Below are positions 45,511-55,741 of a stretch of 64,000 bases of DNA, in pieces; position 1 is the stretch's first letter, and each line of letters starts with the position of its first letter. The notes below the pieces were generated by a model. It made no database searches, was not told where the DNA came from, and worked only from the letters and a program-made list of their open reading frames with translations. A program made the translations under genes and the position numbers. The stretch comes from Zygosaccharomyces rouxii (taxonomy: Eukaryota > Ascomycota > Saccharomycetes > Saccharomycetales > Saccharomycetaceae): NCBI RefSeq assembly GCF_000026365.1, contig NC_012993.1, positions 744,001 through 808,000 on the forward strand, in the 5' to 3' direction.

Positions 45511-45522
45511 TTAACAAGCCAT
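45511..45522 (-). promoter_or_regulatory. GCN4 uORF1 (Met-Ala-Cys-stop)
   Basis: ATGGCTTGTTAA encodes MAC-stop, the same peptide as the re-initiation-permissive uORF1 of S. cerevisiae GCN4. It is the 5'-most uORF in the predicted leader, about 234 bases before GCN4. In S. cerevisiae uORF1 lets 40S subunits resume scanning, so that low eIF2 ternary complex lets them bypass the later uORFs. Confidence 0.8.
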
Positions 45523-46846
45523 CTTGAGTATATTCAAATCTATATTTCTCTCTCCTATACTCAAAATTAAAACTAATACCAATTTCCTGTGTATTCCGCG
45601 TTAGTAGTGCTTGTAGTGTTTGTAGCTATAAAGTGCTTGACTTGGTTCGGGTGCGTAAGCATTATAGAAGGTAAAAACTTTTTTCAAAAATTTGTCACTT
45701 TTTATAGCAAGAATTTGCGTGGGTCTCGCTTCCGCGTGGGTAACCCAAAATGGGCAAAGATCTGTCGGCTTACTTTTCTTAATTGGTGTACGGGTGACAG
45801 TCATTCGAATCGGAACGTTGTCCCGCTTGCTTTTTTTATCTCAGCTATTATGAGATCGTTCTAGATTTGCCTTTGTCTTCAAGGAGTACAGAACCTTCAC
45901 AATTCACTCCGCAAGCAATCTTCCCTGCGTCCGAATTACTGAAGGTAGGAAAACGTCAATTGATGTTCTTTCCTTCTACTTCCTATAATGGAAGCAAAAA
46001 GAAACGCGGGATGGACAAGAACAACATGTTGCAACACTAACTAACCGGGGCCGACTTAAATCACCCATTTTTCCAGTCCCTCGAAACTCTCGAGATAACT
46101 TTGTACTTGTCTGTCTTGGCAACAGACTGTATAATTACTCTTGTCCCTTGGTTTCCTTTTAATGATGTCTTGTTTGTCTGTGCGGGTGGCATTTTTTTTT
46201 CTTTCCGTGCACCGAAGAAATCGAACGAAGGAAAGATAGAATATTACTATTATTAAGATTTTCCGTAGGGAAAGGCTAATACCCGAATTGGATCAAACTG
46301 CACCGAATTGAATCGCGATACTTTATTGTAATCTTAAGATTAATTTAAATTTAAATTTAATTAGGTTACAATATTTTATTTTGCTGTAGGTTTCATTCAA
46401 CTTTATTCTGCTCGTTGAAGGAACGTAGGTTGGAATCAAACTAGATAACTTGAGGAAGGCACCAGTCAATTGGAAGTTTATCGCAGTTGTTACTTCCTCG
46501 AAGTATCTAGGGAATAGGAAAGAAGGTAAAAAAAAAAAAAAAACTGCAGAAGGAATATTAAAGTTGTTAGAGGTTCTGGAAAAACAGGAGAGTAAATAAA
46601 ATAGAACACAAGAGGATAATCACAATACACGCAATATACACACCGATACCTTTTATACACATTGGCTACGATACCCCTGCTATCAAGGCTGCTAGGTCTT
46701 CCTCTCTACTAAACACAAATCTACTATTTCAATTTCAAAACCCTATCACCGGTACAACTATATGATCTCCCAAGGGCCTTCGGTATAGTGTACTATTTTC
46801 TACTACAGATATTAACAAGAACAGATCGGATTTATATTTTCCGCCG
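45523..46846. promoter_or_regulatory. GCN4/MIT1 divergent promoter, remainder
   Basis: A long intergenic region with no supported gene. A TATAAAAA box on the GCN4 strand lies at 45702-45709, about 190 bp before uORF1. The MIT1 side is about 1.1 kb long, AT-rich near 46330-46360 (TTTAAATTTAAATTTAA) and has an A15-17 tract near 46529. Long upstream regions are usual for regulators of the Wor1/Mit1 family. The short ORFs here look spurious. Confidence 0.5.
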
Positions 46847-48331
46847 ATGGATATCGGACCAACGTTTAAAGGTTATATCGAGGACGAAAACGATGTCCTC
46901 CTCGTTTTACAAGCGACATTAGATGGTAAATTAAAACACATTCCAAGGAGACCATATGAAGTGGAGAGAAGATATTTAATCGTTTCAGGATCAATATTTG
47001 TTTTCATTGAAGAAATTTCTGGTATTAAGCGTTGGACAGACGGTGTCTCATGGTCACCAAGTAGAATTTCTGGTAAATTTTTAATGTACAAGGAATTGGA
47101 TAAATCTGTTCAATATCCACCTATGGGATCGAATCGTAAGAGGTCAGGCACAACGTCGACATTCTCATCACCATCATCATCATCACCATCATCGCCAAAA
47201 TTAAAGATGAGTTCACTGACACCTGATCAAGTAGGTACTGGCGGTGATAGAAGAGGCCTTGTACCTGCATCGCCATCAAGTGGTAGTAGTGGGAGTAGCA
47301 ATAATTCATTAGTTCATGCGCACTTTTCAACACCTCACCAAGCTTTTTCACCTTTACATCAGCATCGTCATCAGCATCAGCATGATTCAAAATATACGGG
47401 ATTTGTTAAAAAGACTATGAGCGTTAGGATCAAAACGCCTGATATGATGTCACCAGAGACTTTGCATATTGTTTCTTACTATGCTGTTGAAGATGTTCAG
47501 TCTGGTAAACTAATTAGACCAAGGGATTTACCATTTTTTAGTGGTACAAAACCATCACAAGAATTATTGATAGCTATGGAAAATACCTCGTTAGGTTCTC
47601 ATAGTAAATCAGGTTCATCAACAGCTGTTAATTCACCATTAGCGACCGGTGCTAATACTAGTGGTAAAATGAAATTCATCGGTATTAATAGTACTGCTGG
47701 CAGTATGAGGGATTCACAACCACAGCAACAACAGAAACAAAAACTAGAAAATAACGATAACTTTTATCAGCGACAGGAACAACAACAGCTACAACAATCT
47801 AAACCAGTTCTGCCGAATATGCAGCCACTGCCGGGCTTAAGAATTCCCTCTTTGACCTCCATCTATAACATTAATAATAATAATAATAACAATAGTCAAC
47901 CTAATGGTGGAACAGCATTACCTCCACATCCAAAATTCACGAGGTTTATTGGAAGCCCATTACCAAATCCTTATTTGAATAATCCACATCAAAGTTATCA
48001 ATTGACGAATGCTAGAAATACAACAACTGCAAATGCTCCTCCTCCTCCTCCTCCTCCACCACCTGCACCACCTATGATAAACAAGCTCAACGAAAGATTT
48101 TACAGTTTCCCGCCAGGTTATGTTTATTATGGTAGTTCACCCCATCAGAATAGTAGTCTTTTTTACCCTTTGCCTACTACTGCACCATCGACTATGGCAA
48201 CGGCAACTCAATTACCACATCCACCAACAAGTACAAATACAAATACGACTTCGACCAACGTTCCAGATCTACAGGATGGGACATCTTCTGGACCAACTTT
48301 TAGAAGGGCGCCGGCGGATGCTGGAGATTAA
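46847..48331 (+). CDS. MIT1: WOPR-family (Gti1/Pac2) transcription regulator, Mit1 orthologue
   Basis: A 494-residue protein. WOPR box a covers about residues 5-90 (FKGYIEDENDVLLVLQATLD, RRYLIVSGSIFVFIEE, WTDGVSWSPSRI) and box b about 180-235 (KYTGFVKKTMSVRIKTPD, LHIVSYYAVEDV). The rest is low-complexity with Ser, Gln, Asn runs and a poly-Pro stretch near 397-410. The family includes Candida Wor1 and S. cerevisiae Mit1 (YEL007W), which control cell-fate switching or pseudohyphal growth through DNA binding by the two WOPR boxes. Position between GCN4 and the YEL006W homologue supports MIT1. Confidence 0.93.
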   Translation: MDIGPTFKGYIEDENDVLLVLQATLDGKLKHIPRRPYEVERRYLIVSGSIFVFIEEISGIKRWTDGVSWSPSRISGKFLMYKELDKSVQYPPMGSNRKRSGTTSTFSSPSSSSPSSPKLKMSSLTPDQVGTGGDRRGLVPASPSSGSSGSSNNSLVHAHFSTPHQAFSPLHQHRHQHQHDSKYTGFVKKTMSVRIKTPDMMSPETLHIVSYYAVEDVQSGKLIRPRDLPFFSGTKPSQELLIAMENTSLGSHSKSGSSTAVNSPLATGANTSGKMKFIGINSTAGSMRDSQPQQQQKQKLENNDNFYQRQEQQQLQQSKPVLPNMQPLPGLRIPSLTSIYNINNNNNNNSQPNGGTALPPHPKFTRFIGSPLPNPYLNNPHQSYQLTNARNTTTANAPPPPPPPPPAPPMINKLNERFYSFPPGYVYYGSSPHQNSSLFYPLPTTAPSTMATATQLPHPPTSTNTNTTSTNVPDLQDGTSSGPTFRRAPADAGD

Positions 48332-48743
48332 TTGAAGATTTGCAATTCATGCAATAAGATGGCATTTTAATATAAGGTTGTGTGCTTTACACTATGAGAG
48401 AAAACATTAAAAAAAGAATATTACATGAACATTCAAAATTTTCTGACCTTTCTCCATTATCGTAACAATTCATACATTCAATGGAATCGTACATATGTCA
48501 TTGTCAGTATTATTGTTTATTATTAACACTTCGGTGCCCTGCATCATTTCTTTCGTGGTATGCGATTGGATGGATAGAAAGACGATCCGAAAAAAAATGT
48601 AGGTAACCTAAGTTAGTAAAAAGTATAATAAGTTTATCAAAAATTAAATTCCATGTAGTAGTTAATTGTAATCTATTTTCAACTTGTATTGAAATAGTGG
48701 TGGTGGAGTTAAAATTGTCCATGAATAAAAGTGATACTCCCCC
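48332..48743 (+). other. MIT1-YIA6 spacer
   Basis: 412 bp, AT-rich, with no recognisable gene or strong motif. Confidence 0.5.
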
Positions 48744-49802
48744 ATGTTAGAAGATGGTAACAATCACGAATACCTCGTTCCTGATGTAGCTGCTGCATCG
48801 TCTTCAGATGTTGTAGAACCATGTAGATCTGAGATTATTGATAATGATGGTAGTAGATTAGGTGGGACTCAAATTGTTGCAATTAGTGGTGCATTAGCAG
48901 GATTTTTATCAGGTGTTGCAGTTTGCCCATTAGATGTTGCTAAGACTAGGTTACAAGCTCAGGGTATGCAATCCCAAAATGAAAATAAATATTATCGAGG
49001 AATGTTTGGGACTTTAAGAACAATCTATAGAGATGAAGGACCAAGAGGAATGTATAAGGGTTTGGTACCAATCGTGCTTGGATATTTTCCTACATGGATG
49101 ATTTATTTCTCAGTTTATGAATTTTGCAAAGATTTATACCCAGCTTTATTCCCTGGTTATGATTTTATTTCACACTCATGTTCTGCAATTAGTGCGGGTG
49201 CAGTCTCAACAATCTGCACAAATCCGATTTGGGTTGTAAAGACAAGATTAATGTTACAAACACATGTTTCGACTAATCCAACACATTATAAAGGTACTAG
49301 GGATGCATTTCGTAAAATATGGAACCAAGAGGGTATAAAATCTTTTTATGCAGGGTTAATACCGTCATTATTAGGTTTATTTCATGTAGCGATTCATTTT
49401 CCAGTTTACGAAAAATTAAAGATAACTTTTAAATGTTATGGAGATTCGGATCTACGATCAGGAAGATCTTTGCATTTGGGAAGGCTAATATTGGCATCAT
49501 GTTGTTCAAAAATGGTTGCATCTTTAATCACATACCCACATGAAATTCTTAGAACTAGGATGCAATTAAAGTCAAATTTACCAAGTACTGTTCAAAAAAG
49601 ATTATTTCCATTGATTAAAAACACTTATCAAAGAGAAGGATTTAGAGCTTTTTATTCAGGATTTGCCACAAATTTATTTCGAACAGTTCCAGCATCTGCG
49701 ATTACGCTAGTATCATTTGAATATGTGAGAGATCATATAACATCCTTAAATGATAGTATCTTGTCACCACCACCTTTACCTAGGAAGTCATCACCAAATT
49801 AA
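48744..49802 (+). CDS. YIA6: Mitochondrial NAD+ carrier (Yia6/Yea6)
   Basis: A 352-residue member of the mitochondrial carrier family with three repeats, each starting with the signature Px[DE]xx[KR]: [16 protein letters not shown] and PHEILRTR. The blocks ITALSGA-like [42 protein letters not shown] and [17 protein letters not shown] [16 protein letters not shown] match the yeast NAD+ transporters. It imports NAD+ into mitochondria across the inner membrane. The N-terminal 45 residues are non-conserved and acidic. It is the single ancestor of the duplicate pair YIL006W/YEL006W. Confidence 0.93.
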   Translation: MLEDGNNHEYLVPDVAAASSSDVVEPCRSEIIDNDGSRLGGTQIVAISGALAGFLSGVAVCPLDVAKTRLQAQGMQSQNENKYYRGMFGTLRTIYRDEGPRGMYKGLVPIVLGYFPTWMIYFSVYEFCKDLYPALFPGYDFISHSCSAISAGAVSTICTNPIWVVKTRLMLQTHVSTNPTHYKGTRDAFRKIWNQEGIKSFYAGLIPSLLGLFHVAIHFPVYEKLKITFKCYGDSDLRSGRSLHLGRLILASCCSKMVASLITYPHEILRTRMQLKSNLPSTVQKRLFPLIKNTYQREGFRAFYSGFATNLFRTVPASAITLVSFEYVRDHITSLNDSILSPPPLPRKSSPN

Positions 49803-50162
49803 TTGAATGGACACATTAAGAATTTTAGTTGGGAGGGAAAAAAAAATAAAAAAATAAAAATTAATAGGAGTGATTAATTCGAAGAGAAATGTCTATGTTC
49901 AATTGGCATGCATGTTATGTACATTATATTCTTGTTACGCGCTTAAATAGTTATTTATCATGTTACCTTTTGGCTTTAAATTATATTTATTTGTTATATT
50001 ACCCTTACATTACATGGATCTTCTTGACGATGTCTACAAAATTCAATGTCTAAGCTAAGTTAAAAAGAAACTTACCGGAGTTATTCGTCACGATTGAAAG
50101 TTAAGTTCATTTGGGTTTTATTAGGGGGGGATAGAGGAATTCAATTAGGGACTTGTTGAATA
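49803..50162 (+). other. YIA6-EPS1 spacer
   Basis: 360 bp without a gene. AT-rich after the YIA6 stop; a G7 run near 50125 precedes the EPS1 start. Confidence 0.5.
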
Positions 50163-52271
50163 ATGAGATTGCTGAAATTGTTAAGTGCATTGTACTTGAT
50201 AATAGGTATTGCAAGATCTAGTAGTGTTAGTAGTGATTATGATGGTGAATTTGAACCGAGGGCACCCTTGGGAGAAAAAGAGTTCAGACAAGAGTTAAAG
50301 AGTGGATTACATCTGGTAGAATTCTATAGTCCATACTGTCCTCACTGTCGTGACTTTGCACCAACTTGGCATGAAACGTGGAGGAAATTTCGTAAAGAAG
50401 GGGAGAGGTTAAACATTTCATTCGTTCAAGTTAACTGCGTTAAAGACGGTGATCTATGTTATGATGAAGCTATAACGGAATATCCTGCCATTAAATTATA
50501 TGGTCCAGAAGGGTTTATTAAGAATTATCCAAATGAGTATGAAAGGACAGAGGGAGATCTGATTAACTTTGCTCGTCAAGAGGCCTTAGATCCAATAAAT
50601 ATGGAGGCAACAGATTTAGAAATCTCGAGTAAATTTTTAAATGCACAGGATTTTAACGAATTATTAGCTGGTAAAGGGAAGCAACCTTATTTAGTATCGT
50701 TCTGGCCAAGTGATGATCATGAAGATCCATTAGCTGGAAGTAAGAGTTACGATTTTTGTCCAGAATGCCAAACTTTCCAAAAACTTTGGCCTCAGATTAC
50801 CAAAAAATTGTTGCTTCAAGGTGTTGCAACCGGTCATATCAATTGTGAAACTTTACCCAATTTATGTCATGAAATGGAGTTCCACAAATTGGTTAATGGT
50901 GCACAAGCAGTGGATAATTACCCACGAGTTGCCCTAGTACTCCCAGGTAAGGGTGTAAACAATCTTTTTATCTATGAAAACGGATTTTCTAGTTCTGTCT
51001 GGTCCTATGAAGATTTTGCAGTTAGAGCCATTTCTAACTCTGAAGCACCAGAAATCACACTTGAACAAATTGTGGAATTAGTCCGTCAAGATTTCCAATT
51101 TCCTGAAAGCAAGAATCTTCCCGTTCCATCTCAGGCTCTCCACGTTGTTTTCGCTTACAGTCCTGAAAATGTAGTAACTGAGGATTTCCACGTTCTTGAA
51201 CACTTGGTTAAGCATTTGGCTAAAGTTCCTAATGCGTATTTACACAAATCGAAGGATGATGTTTCCACGGCGGCAAAGGTTAGTTTGGACTACATGTATG
51301 AAAAAATAAATTATAACAGAAGTGAGCCTGTAAAGTTACCAAAGACTGATTATTTGGAATTGAATTTAGTTCCTCAGAGTCCTACTTTTTACATCTTCAA
51401 AGAAGGTGATTGGGTACCTCATTTATATGTTGGAGATTCTACAACAGAGACAAGAAACGTTGAAGCTTTGGCTAAATGGTTTAATGAATCTGCATTACCT
51501 GTAATCAGTGAAGTGACACCTTATAATTTCGGTCAATTGTTGAGTTTCCAACCTTCTGATTATGATGCGGTGGCAATCCAGCTGGTCGACCTGACTGATG
51601 CTGAAAGTATTAAAACAAGCAACGAACAGTTGAAAAATTTCATTAAGGCGGCTTATGACTACGAAGATGTTAGAATGCAAAATGTGGTCAACGTACGTGC
51701 TGAGAAAAGAGCTAATAAGAATAAAAGAATCAAAGAATTGAAAGCTGCTAAAGCATCTTCTGATAAAATTGGCAAAGTTTACCATGAGGAAATTAAATTT
51801 GAAGATAAAAACAAAGTAATTCTGGGTTATGTGGATATTTCTAAAGGACCGCATGTTCTAGAAGATCTCGGATTCCATAGGGGTAGAGATGACTATAAGA
51901 GTGGTGACGTTCTTGTGGTTGATAGTTACTCTAGCGCCTTTACGGAGAAGGATGTTTTTGGTAATAGATTAACAACAGATTCAATGTATGCATTAAGGGA
52001 GACTTTAGTCAAGCTAATTTTACCAGAACTATCACATTTCCATGAACGTTTAGAATCTCAAGAATTATCCTTCAACTATAGCAGAGGGTTGGATATCTTT
52101 GAACCCATGAGAAAGCATAAAGTATGGCGCTATTTCTTCATCGTTGGTGCTCTTGTTCTAATCGTCAAGGCACCATCATTTTACAAGAAATTCAAGTCTA
52201 ATAAGAAGTATAAGGCCAAAAGAAGTACTGTTGGAATATTAGGGCAACCTAGCAAAAGATCAAAGGACTAA
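50163..52271 (+). CDS. EPS1: ER membrane PDI-family protein Eps1
   Basis: A 702-residue protein (701 in S. cerevisiae). Signal peptide MRLLKLLSALYLIIGIARS; thioredoxin domain 1 with active site CPHC at residues 59-62; a second Cys pair CPEC at 199-202; a long lumenal region; one membrane segment near 656-672 (YFFIVGALVLIVKAPSFYK); and a Lys-rich cytosolic tail. Eps1 acts in ER quality control, retaining and targeting misfolded membrane proteins for degradation. Several N-glycosylation sequons (NIS, NRS, NES) are in the lumenal part. It follows YIA6 as YIL005W follows YIL006W. Confidence 0.94.
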   Translation: MRLLKLLSALYLIIGIARSSSVSSDYDGEFEPRAPLGEKEFRQELKSGLHLVEFYSPYCPHCRDFAPTWHETWRKFRKEGERLNISFVQVNCVKDGDLCYDEAITEYPAIKLYGPEGFIKNYPNEYERTEGDLINFARQEALDPINMEATDLEISSKFLNAQDFNELLAGKGKQPYLVSFWPSDDHEDPLAGSKSYDFCPECQTFQKLWPQITKKLLLQGVATGHINCETLPNLCHEMEFHKLVNGAQAVDNYPRVALVLPGKGVNNLFIYENGFSSSVWSYEDFAVRAISNSEAPEITLEQIVELVRQDFQFPESKNLPVPSQALHVVFAYSPENVVTEDFHVLEHLVKHLAKVPNAYLHKSKDDVSTAAKVSLDYMYEKINYNRSEPVKLPKTDYLELNLVPQSPTFYIFKEGDWVPHLYVGDSTTETRNVEALAKWFNESALPVISEVTPYNFGQLLSFQPSDYDAVAIQLVDLTDAESIKTSNEQLKNFIKAAYDYEDVRMQNVVNVRAEKRANKNKRIKELKAAKASSDKIGKVYHEEIKFEDKNKVILGYVDISKGPHVLEDLGFHRGRDDYKSGDVLVVDSYSSAFTEKDVFGNRLTTDSMYALRETLVKLILPELSHFHERLESQELSFNYSRGLDIFEPMRKHKVWRYFFIVGALVLIVKAPSFYKKFKSNKKYKAKRSTVGILGQPSKRSKD

Positions 52272-52540
52272 GAATGTATTTTTAGCGCCTGCTATTGTTA
52301 TTATTTAGTTTTTGGGGAATTCAACATAGCTTTTTAATTTGATAAATTTTTTTCCTAATTTTGCATTAATTAATTCTAACCCTCGTCAATTATCTCGCAA
52401 TAGTGAGTATTTCCTATTTATGACGATGATATTAATACATGGTAACTAAAGAGTGTTCTTGTACTCGAATGCAAATTTTTACACAGATCCAGAATGTCCA
52501 TTTCCTGTTTTTGATTTAAATAGATTCACCAATATTAACA

Positions 52541-52936
52541 TTACCTTATTCTTACCCAGAAGAAGAAGATTCCAACAACGAAGAAGATCAATAACCACAT
52601 CTTGATGCTAATTCTTGATTTTTGAGCCATTACCATCATGTTTTTGAAAGTACCTTTCAACTTCATTGTAGTATTTTCAAAAGTATCACCCAATTGATCC
52701 AGAGTATGATTACTACCGCGAATTTCATCTCCCATTCTCACAGATAGATTCTTGAGAGCTTTTATCTTTTGACCCATAACACCTACATCCTGCTCACTTT
52801 GAGACTCCAGTTGAGCCAGAGAACTTTGAGAATAATCTGCCTTCTTGGGCTGGGCATACGGTGATGCTGGTTGGTTGAAATTGGTATCAAACAATCGCGT
52901 CCTCGTATTATCACGCTGGTGTAGTGACCGATCCAT
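52541..52936 (-). CDS. BET1: ER-Golgi v/Qc-SNARE Bet1
   Basis: A 131-residue tail-anchored SNARE (142 in S. cerevisiae). The SNARE helix covers about residues 42-105 (SLAQLESQSEQDVGVMGQKI, ALKNLSVRMGDEIRGSNHTL) and is followed by the C-terminal membrane anchor MWLLIFFVVGIFFFW. It mediates fusion of COPII vesicles with Sed5, Bos1 and Sec22. The N-terminus is short (MDRSLHQRDNTRTRLF). S. cerevisiae BET1 is interrupted by an intron near its start; here no donor or branch site was found in front of the ORF, and the frame is continuous. Confidence 0.94.
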   Translation of the reverse strand: MDRSLHQRDNTRTRLFDTNFNQPASPYAQPKKADYSQSSLAQLESQSEQDVGVMGQKIKALKNLSVRMGDEIRGSNHTLDQLGDTFENTTMKLKGTFKNMMVMAQKSRISIKMWLLIFFVVGIFFFWVRIR

Positions 52937-53242
52937 GTGTGTATATATTTAAAACCGTGTCAATAGTCTTGAAAGACGTGTTCTATCAAATACGCCGAAT
53001 ACAATCCAACTCACACTAATGGAACCCTCAAGCAAATAGCCTCTTTGCAATGTTGGCTGGATGGATGAATCGTTTGGCGTATGTTAAATGGACCGTTTAT
53101 ACGTTTTTCGATCTTCGTCATTAGCTACGTCTGATATTTGAAGGTACCTTAATTATAGTGATGATGATAATGATTATCAATCGTATTCATCGCTGGAACC
53201 AAGAAATAGTAAGGCATTCCTAAAGAAGTCGATAAAACACCT
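52937..53242. other. BET1/CFD1 divergent promoter
   Basis: 306 bp without a gene. It holds a short run of ATGATGATAATGATTAT repeats near 53160-53176 and no other motif I recognise. Confidence 0.4.
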
Positions 53243-54088
53243 ATGGAAGAACCTATGAGTGCCTCTCTTGAGGCCCTAAGTCAGATAAAACATATATTTT
53301 TAATCCTCTCAGGTAAGGGTGGTGTTGGTAAAAGTTCGGTGACTACGCAGGCCGCCCTGGCGCTATGCAACCTTGGCTATAAAGTTGGTGTTCTGGATAT
53401 TGACCTCACAGGACCTTCCCTGCCGAGAATGTTTGGTTTGGAAGGTCAAAGTATTTTACAATCTCAACAGGGTTGGATACCTGTTCCGATTCCAGTACCA
53501 GATGACATAAAGGGAACATTAAAAGTGATCTCTTTGGGATTTCTATTAGATGATAGAGGCAATAGCGTTGTTTGGAGAGGACCTAAAAAGGCTTCTATGA
53601 TCAAGCAATTCATTTCAAGCGTTGCTTGGGGTGAATTGGATTATCTTTTAATCGACACACCTCCCGGGACGGGGGATGAACATATATCTATTGCAGAACA
53701 ATTGAGATGGTCGAATCCAGATGGTGCTATTATTGTAACGACCCCACAAAGTGTTGCTACTGCAGATGTGAAAAAAGAAATTAATTTCTGCAGAAAAGTG
53801 GAATTGGACATCTTGGGAATTGTAGAGAACATGTCAGGATTCATATGTCCCCACTGTGCAGAATGCACAGATATTTTCTCTAGTGGGGGAGGTTCAAAAT
53901 TGGCCGAAACTTACTCAGTACCATATCTAGGTGCTATTCCCATAGATCCTAGGTTTGTGGAATTAATTGAAAATCAATCTACTGCAGGTGAATTATTAGT
54001 GCGTTCATATCACGAATCATCCATTTTTTCCGTCTTTAAAGAGATTCTTAACAAATTATTAGAACAGCAGAAACCACCTAGATTTTAA
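53243..54088 (+). CDS. CFD1: Cytosolic Fe-S cluster assembly ATPase Cfd1
   Basis: A 281-residue Mrp/NBP35 P-loop NTPase (293 in S. cerevisiae). The deviant Walker A GKGGVGKS is at residues 24-31, followed by [16 protein letters not shown] and [12 protein letters not shown]. The C-terminal cluster-binding cysteines are CPHC at 202-205, with a third Cys at 208. With Nbp35 it forms the scaffold of the cytosolic iron-sulfur assembly pathway. It lacks the N-terminal ferredoxin-like extension that distinguishes Nbp35. It is convergent with VAB2, 28 bp apart. Confidence 0.96.
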   Translation: MEEPMSASLEALSQIKHIFLILSGKGGVGKSSVTTQAALALCNLGYKVGVLDIDLTGPSLPRMFGLEGQSILQSQQGWIPVPIPVPDDIKGTLKVISLGFLLDDRGNSVVWRGPKKASMIKQFISSVAWGELDYLLIDTPPGTGDEHISIAEQLRWSNPDGAIIVTTPQSVATADVKKEINFCRKVELDILGIVENMSGFICPHCAECTDIFSSGGGSKLAETYSVPYLGAIPIDPRFVELIENQSTAGELLVRSYHESSIFSVFKEILNKLLEQQKPPRF

Positions 54089-54116
54089 GTACTTCCCTTG
54101 TATATAAGGACTATAC

Positions 54117-54908
54117 TCATTCTGATCTCTTTATATTAATGATTTCACTAGCATTAATGTTTTCTAAAGTTGTAGATGTTGAGGGAGCACAAATTTTCCT
54201 TCTCAAAGTTGGTGGCATGAATTGGGTCTTAATTTTATTTTGGGGTGGTGTAGCCGTTTCGGTCTCATCATGACTTGATTCTTTTGGTGAACTCCTCTCT
54301 AGTGAATTCTGTGATGGTATTGATTGTGGCGGCAATGGTATCGAAGGCGTTGATAGTGGTGATGAAACTTTAGGAAATTTTTCATTCAGCAGTTGAAAGA
54401 GAAGTGGATAGTGTTGTTTGTTAACTAAATCCTCCTTCAACATCTGACTCTTTTTGGGGAATTTATTGTCTATTTGTACAATGTTGCTTAATATGCCACT
54501 GACTAAAACATCAATCTCATTAACGGAATTCTGTACGTTATCTTCTTTATCAAAAAAATTACCTAATAGCCTTGAATTGTAACTGGCGGCTCTATTTTGA
54601 TCCCTTTCTACTGCAACTTCGTTATAAGCATGGTTTACTCTTTTCAATGACTTTTTAAGCTGTAGCTCTACAAGTCCAATTTGTCTATTTTCATTGGAAA
54701 CATCTCTTTCAATTACACTGTATAACGATGAAATGTCTTCTTTTAGTTGTTTAAAATTGGGACCTACTGCATCAAATATTGAGCCTTCTAACAATTGTCT
54801 ATGGCTTGGAATCACAGGAAGTTCCTTCAATTCATTGTAGGACTTATCATTTTCAATAGTCTTGAAAGTAAATTTCTTTCTTCTTCTCCTAGAATTATCC
54901 CCACTCAT
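54117..54908 (-). CDS. VAB2: BLOC-1 subunit Vab2
   Basis: A 263-residue protein from the ATG at 54906-54908 (a longer frame would need a GTG start). The N-terminus is basic (SRRRRKKFTFKTIEND), the middle (about residues 40-170) is predicted helical or coiled-coil (LKEDISSLYSVIERDV, IGLVELQLKKSLKRVNHAYNE), and the C-terminus is Ser/Pro-rich. Length and position between CFD1 and GIM4 match YEL005C/VAB2 (282), a subunit of the yeast BLOC-1 complex acting on endosomes through Rab5 GAP Msb3. The identification relies on synteny plus general pattern. Confidence 0.8.
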   Translation of the reverse strand: MSGDNSRRRRKKFTFKTIENDKSYNELKELPVIPSHRQLLEGSIFDAVGPNFKQLKEDISSLYSVIERDVSNENRQIGLVELQLKKSLKRVNHAYNEVAVERDQNRAASYNSRLLGNFFDKEDNVQNSVNEIDVLVSGILSNIVQIDNKFPKKSQMLKEDLVNKQHYPLLFQLLNEKFPKVSSPLSTPSIPLPPQSIPSQNSLERSSPKESSHDETETATPPQNKIKTQFMPPTLRRKICAPSTSTTLENINASEIINIKRSE

Positions 54909-55741
54909 CAACTTCTCTGAAGTCGACACTTTTATGTTGCTAGTGGGTATGATTTTCACCTTTTGACTTTGATAGATTTACAACGGTTTGTTTGCAAATT
55001 GAACCTTCGTCGGGACAAAACGTTAATTATAATATTTGAGAGAGATCACTCGAGAAGATGAATGCAAGAAACCTCGAATGTGTTAGATTAATCAAACCTG
55101 CAAAGTCGAGTTAAGCATTCAAGACTATCAATACCGATACTCTAATTGTGTAAAACATTAGAGATGCTGTACCAACGATGAACGTTTGACTTCAGCACCA
55201 TATAATATTTAAACGCAACTCAACTAAATAAGCAACTACTCTTGGTAGCCTTCTCAACTTTCGACCTAAGGGTATTGAATGGGATTGAAAAAATCCTCTC
55301 GAGACAACAGTTAGCGGCAGCTCAGAGTCTTTAAAACCCAGAGTATAAGAACCCTCATAGTATAGATCGTCCTGACGGATTAATTTTAGTGTACAAGACA
55401 TGTGTGGTTAGTCACCCACACAGAGTCATAGACGACCTCGACATCGGTTTGTGAATAGCTCCAATAATGCCCGTAGACGACAATTAAGTATCTAGAATTT
55501 ACTGTTCAGCTGCATAACTTCAAAAGGCTAAAATAACGACACAAGAGGAGAAAGCTGTAGGTGTACTGAACATCGTTTTTGTTCCATTTCATATGGTATT
55601 TCATGTATTTCCTGCCAATCTTTTTAAGAACTCGCTTTAGTAACTAATTGTCAATATGGTAAAAAATTCATCAAGAAAAGCATTGGTTCTCATAATTAAA
55701 ACCAATATTCAGGAAGACTAAATTCGAAGGGTTTTGAAAGA
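54909..55741. other. VAB2/GIM4 divergent spacer where YEA4 (YEL004W) is absent
   Basis: 833 bp. S. cerevisiae has YEA4 (YEL004W) between the homologues of these two genes. Here there is no transporter ORF, and frames are broken by stops throughout. A 69-codon ATG frame on the minus strand (55192-55401) has no recognisable features. I saw no convincing relic of YEA4. Confidence 0.5.

Noticed and set aside
45795..45837. tRNA-like TTCGAATC followed by a T run
   Set aside because: The flanking bases do not form a T-arm stem, and no A box or acceptor pairing is present.
46334..46362. AT palindrome-like run upstream of MIT1
   Set aside because: A simple TTTAAA repeat of low complexity; no factor site can be argued.
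55192..55401. 69-codon ATG frame on the minus strand between VAB2 and GIM4
   Set aside because: No family resemblance, no helix or signal pattern, and wrong strand for a YEA4 relic.
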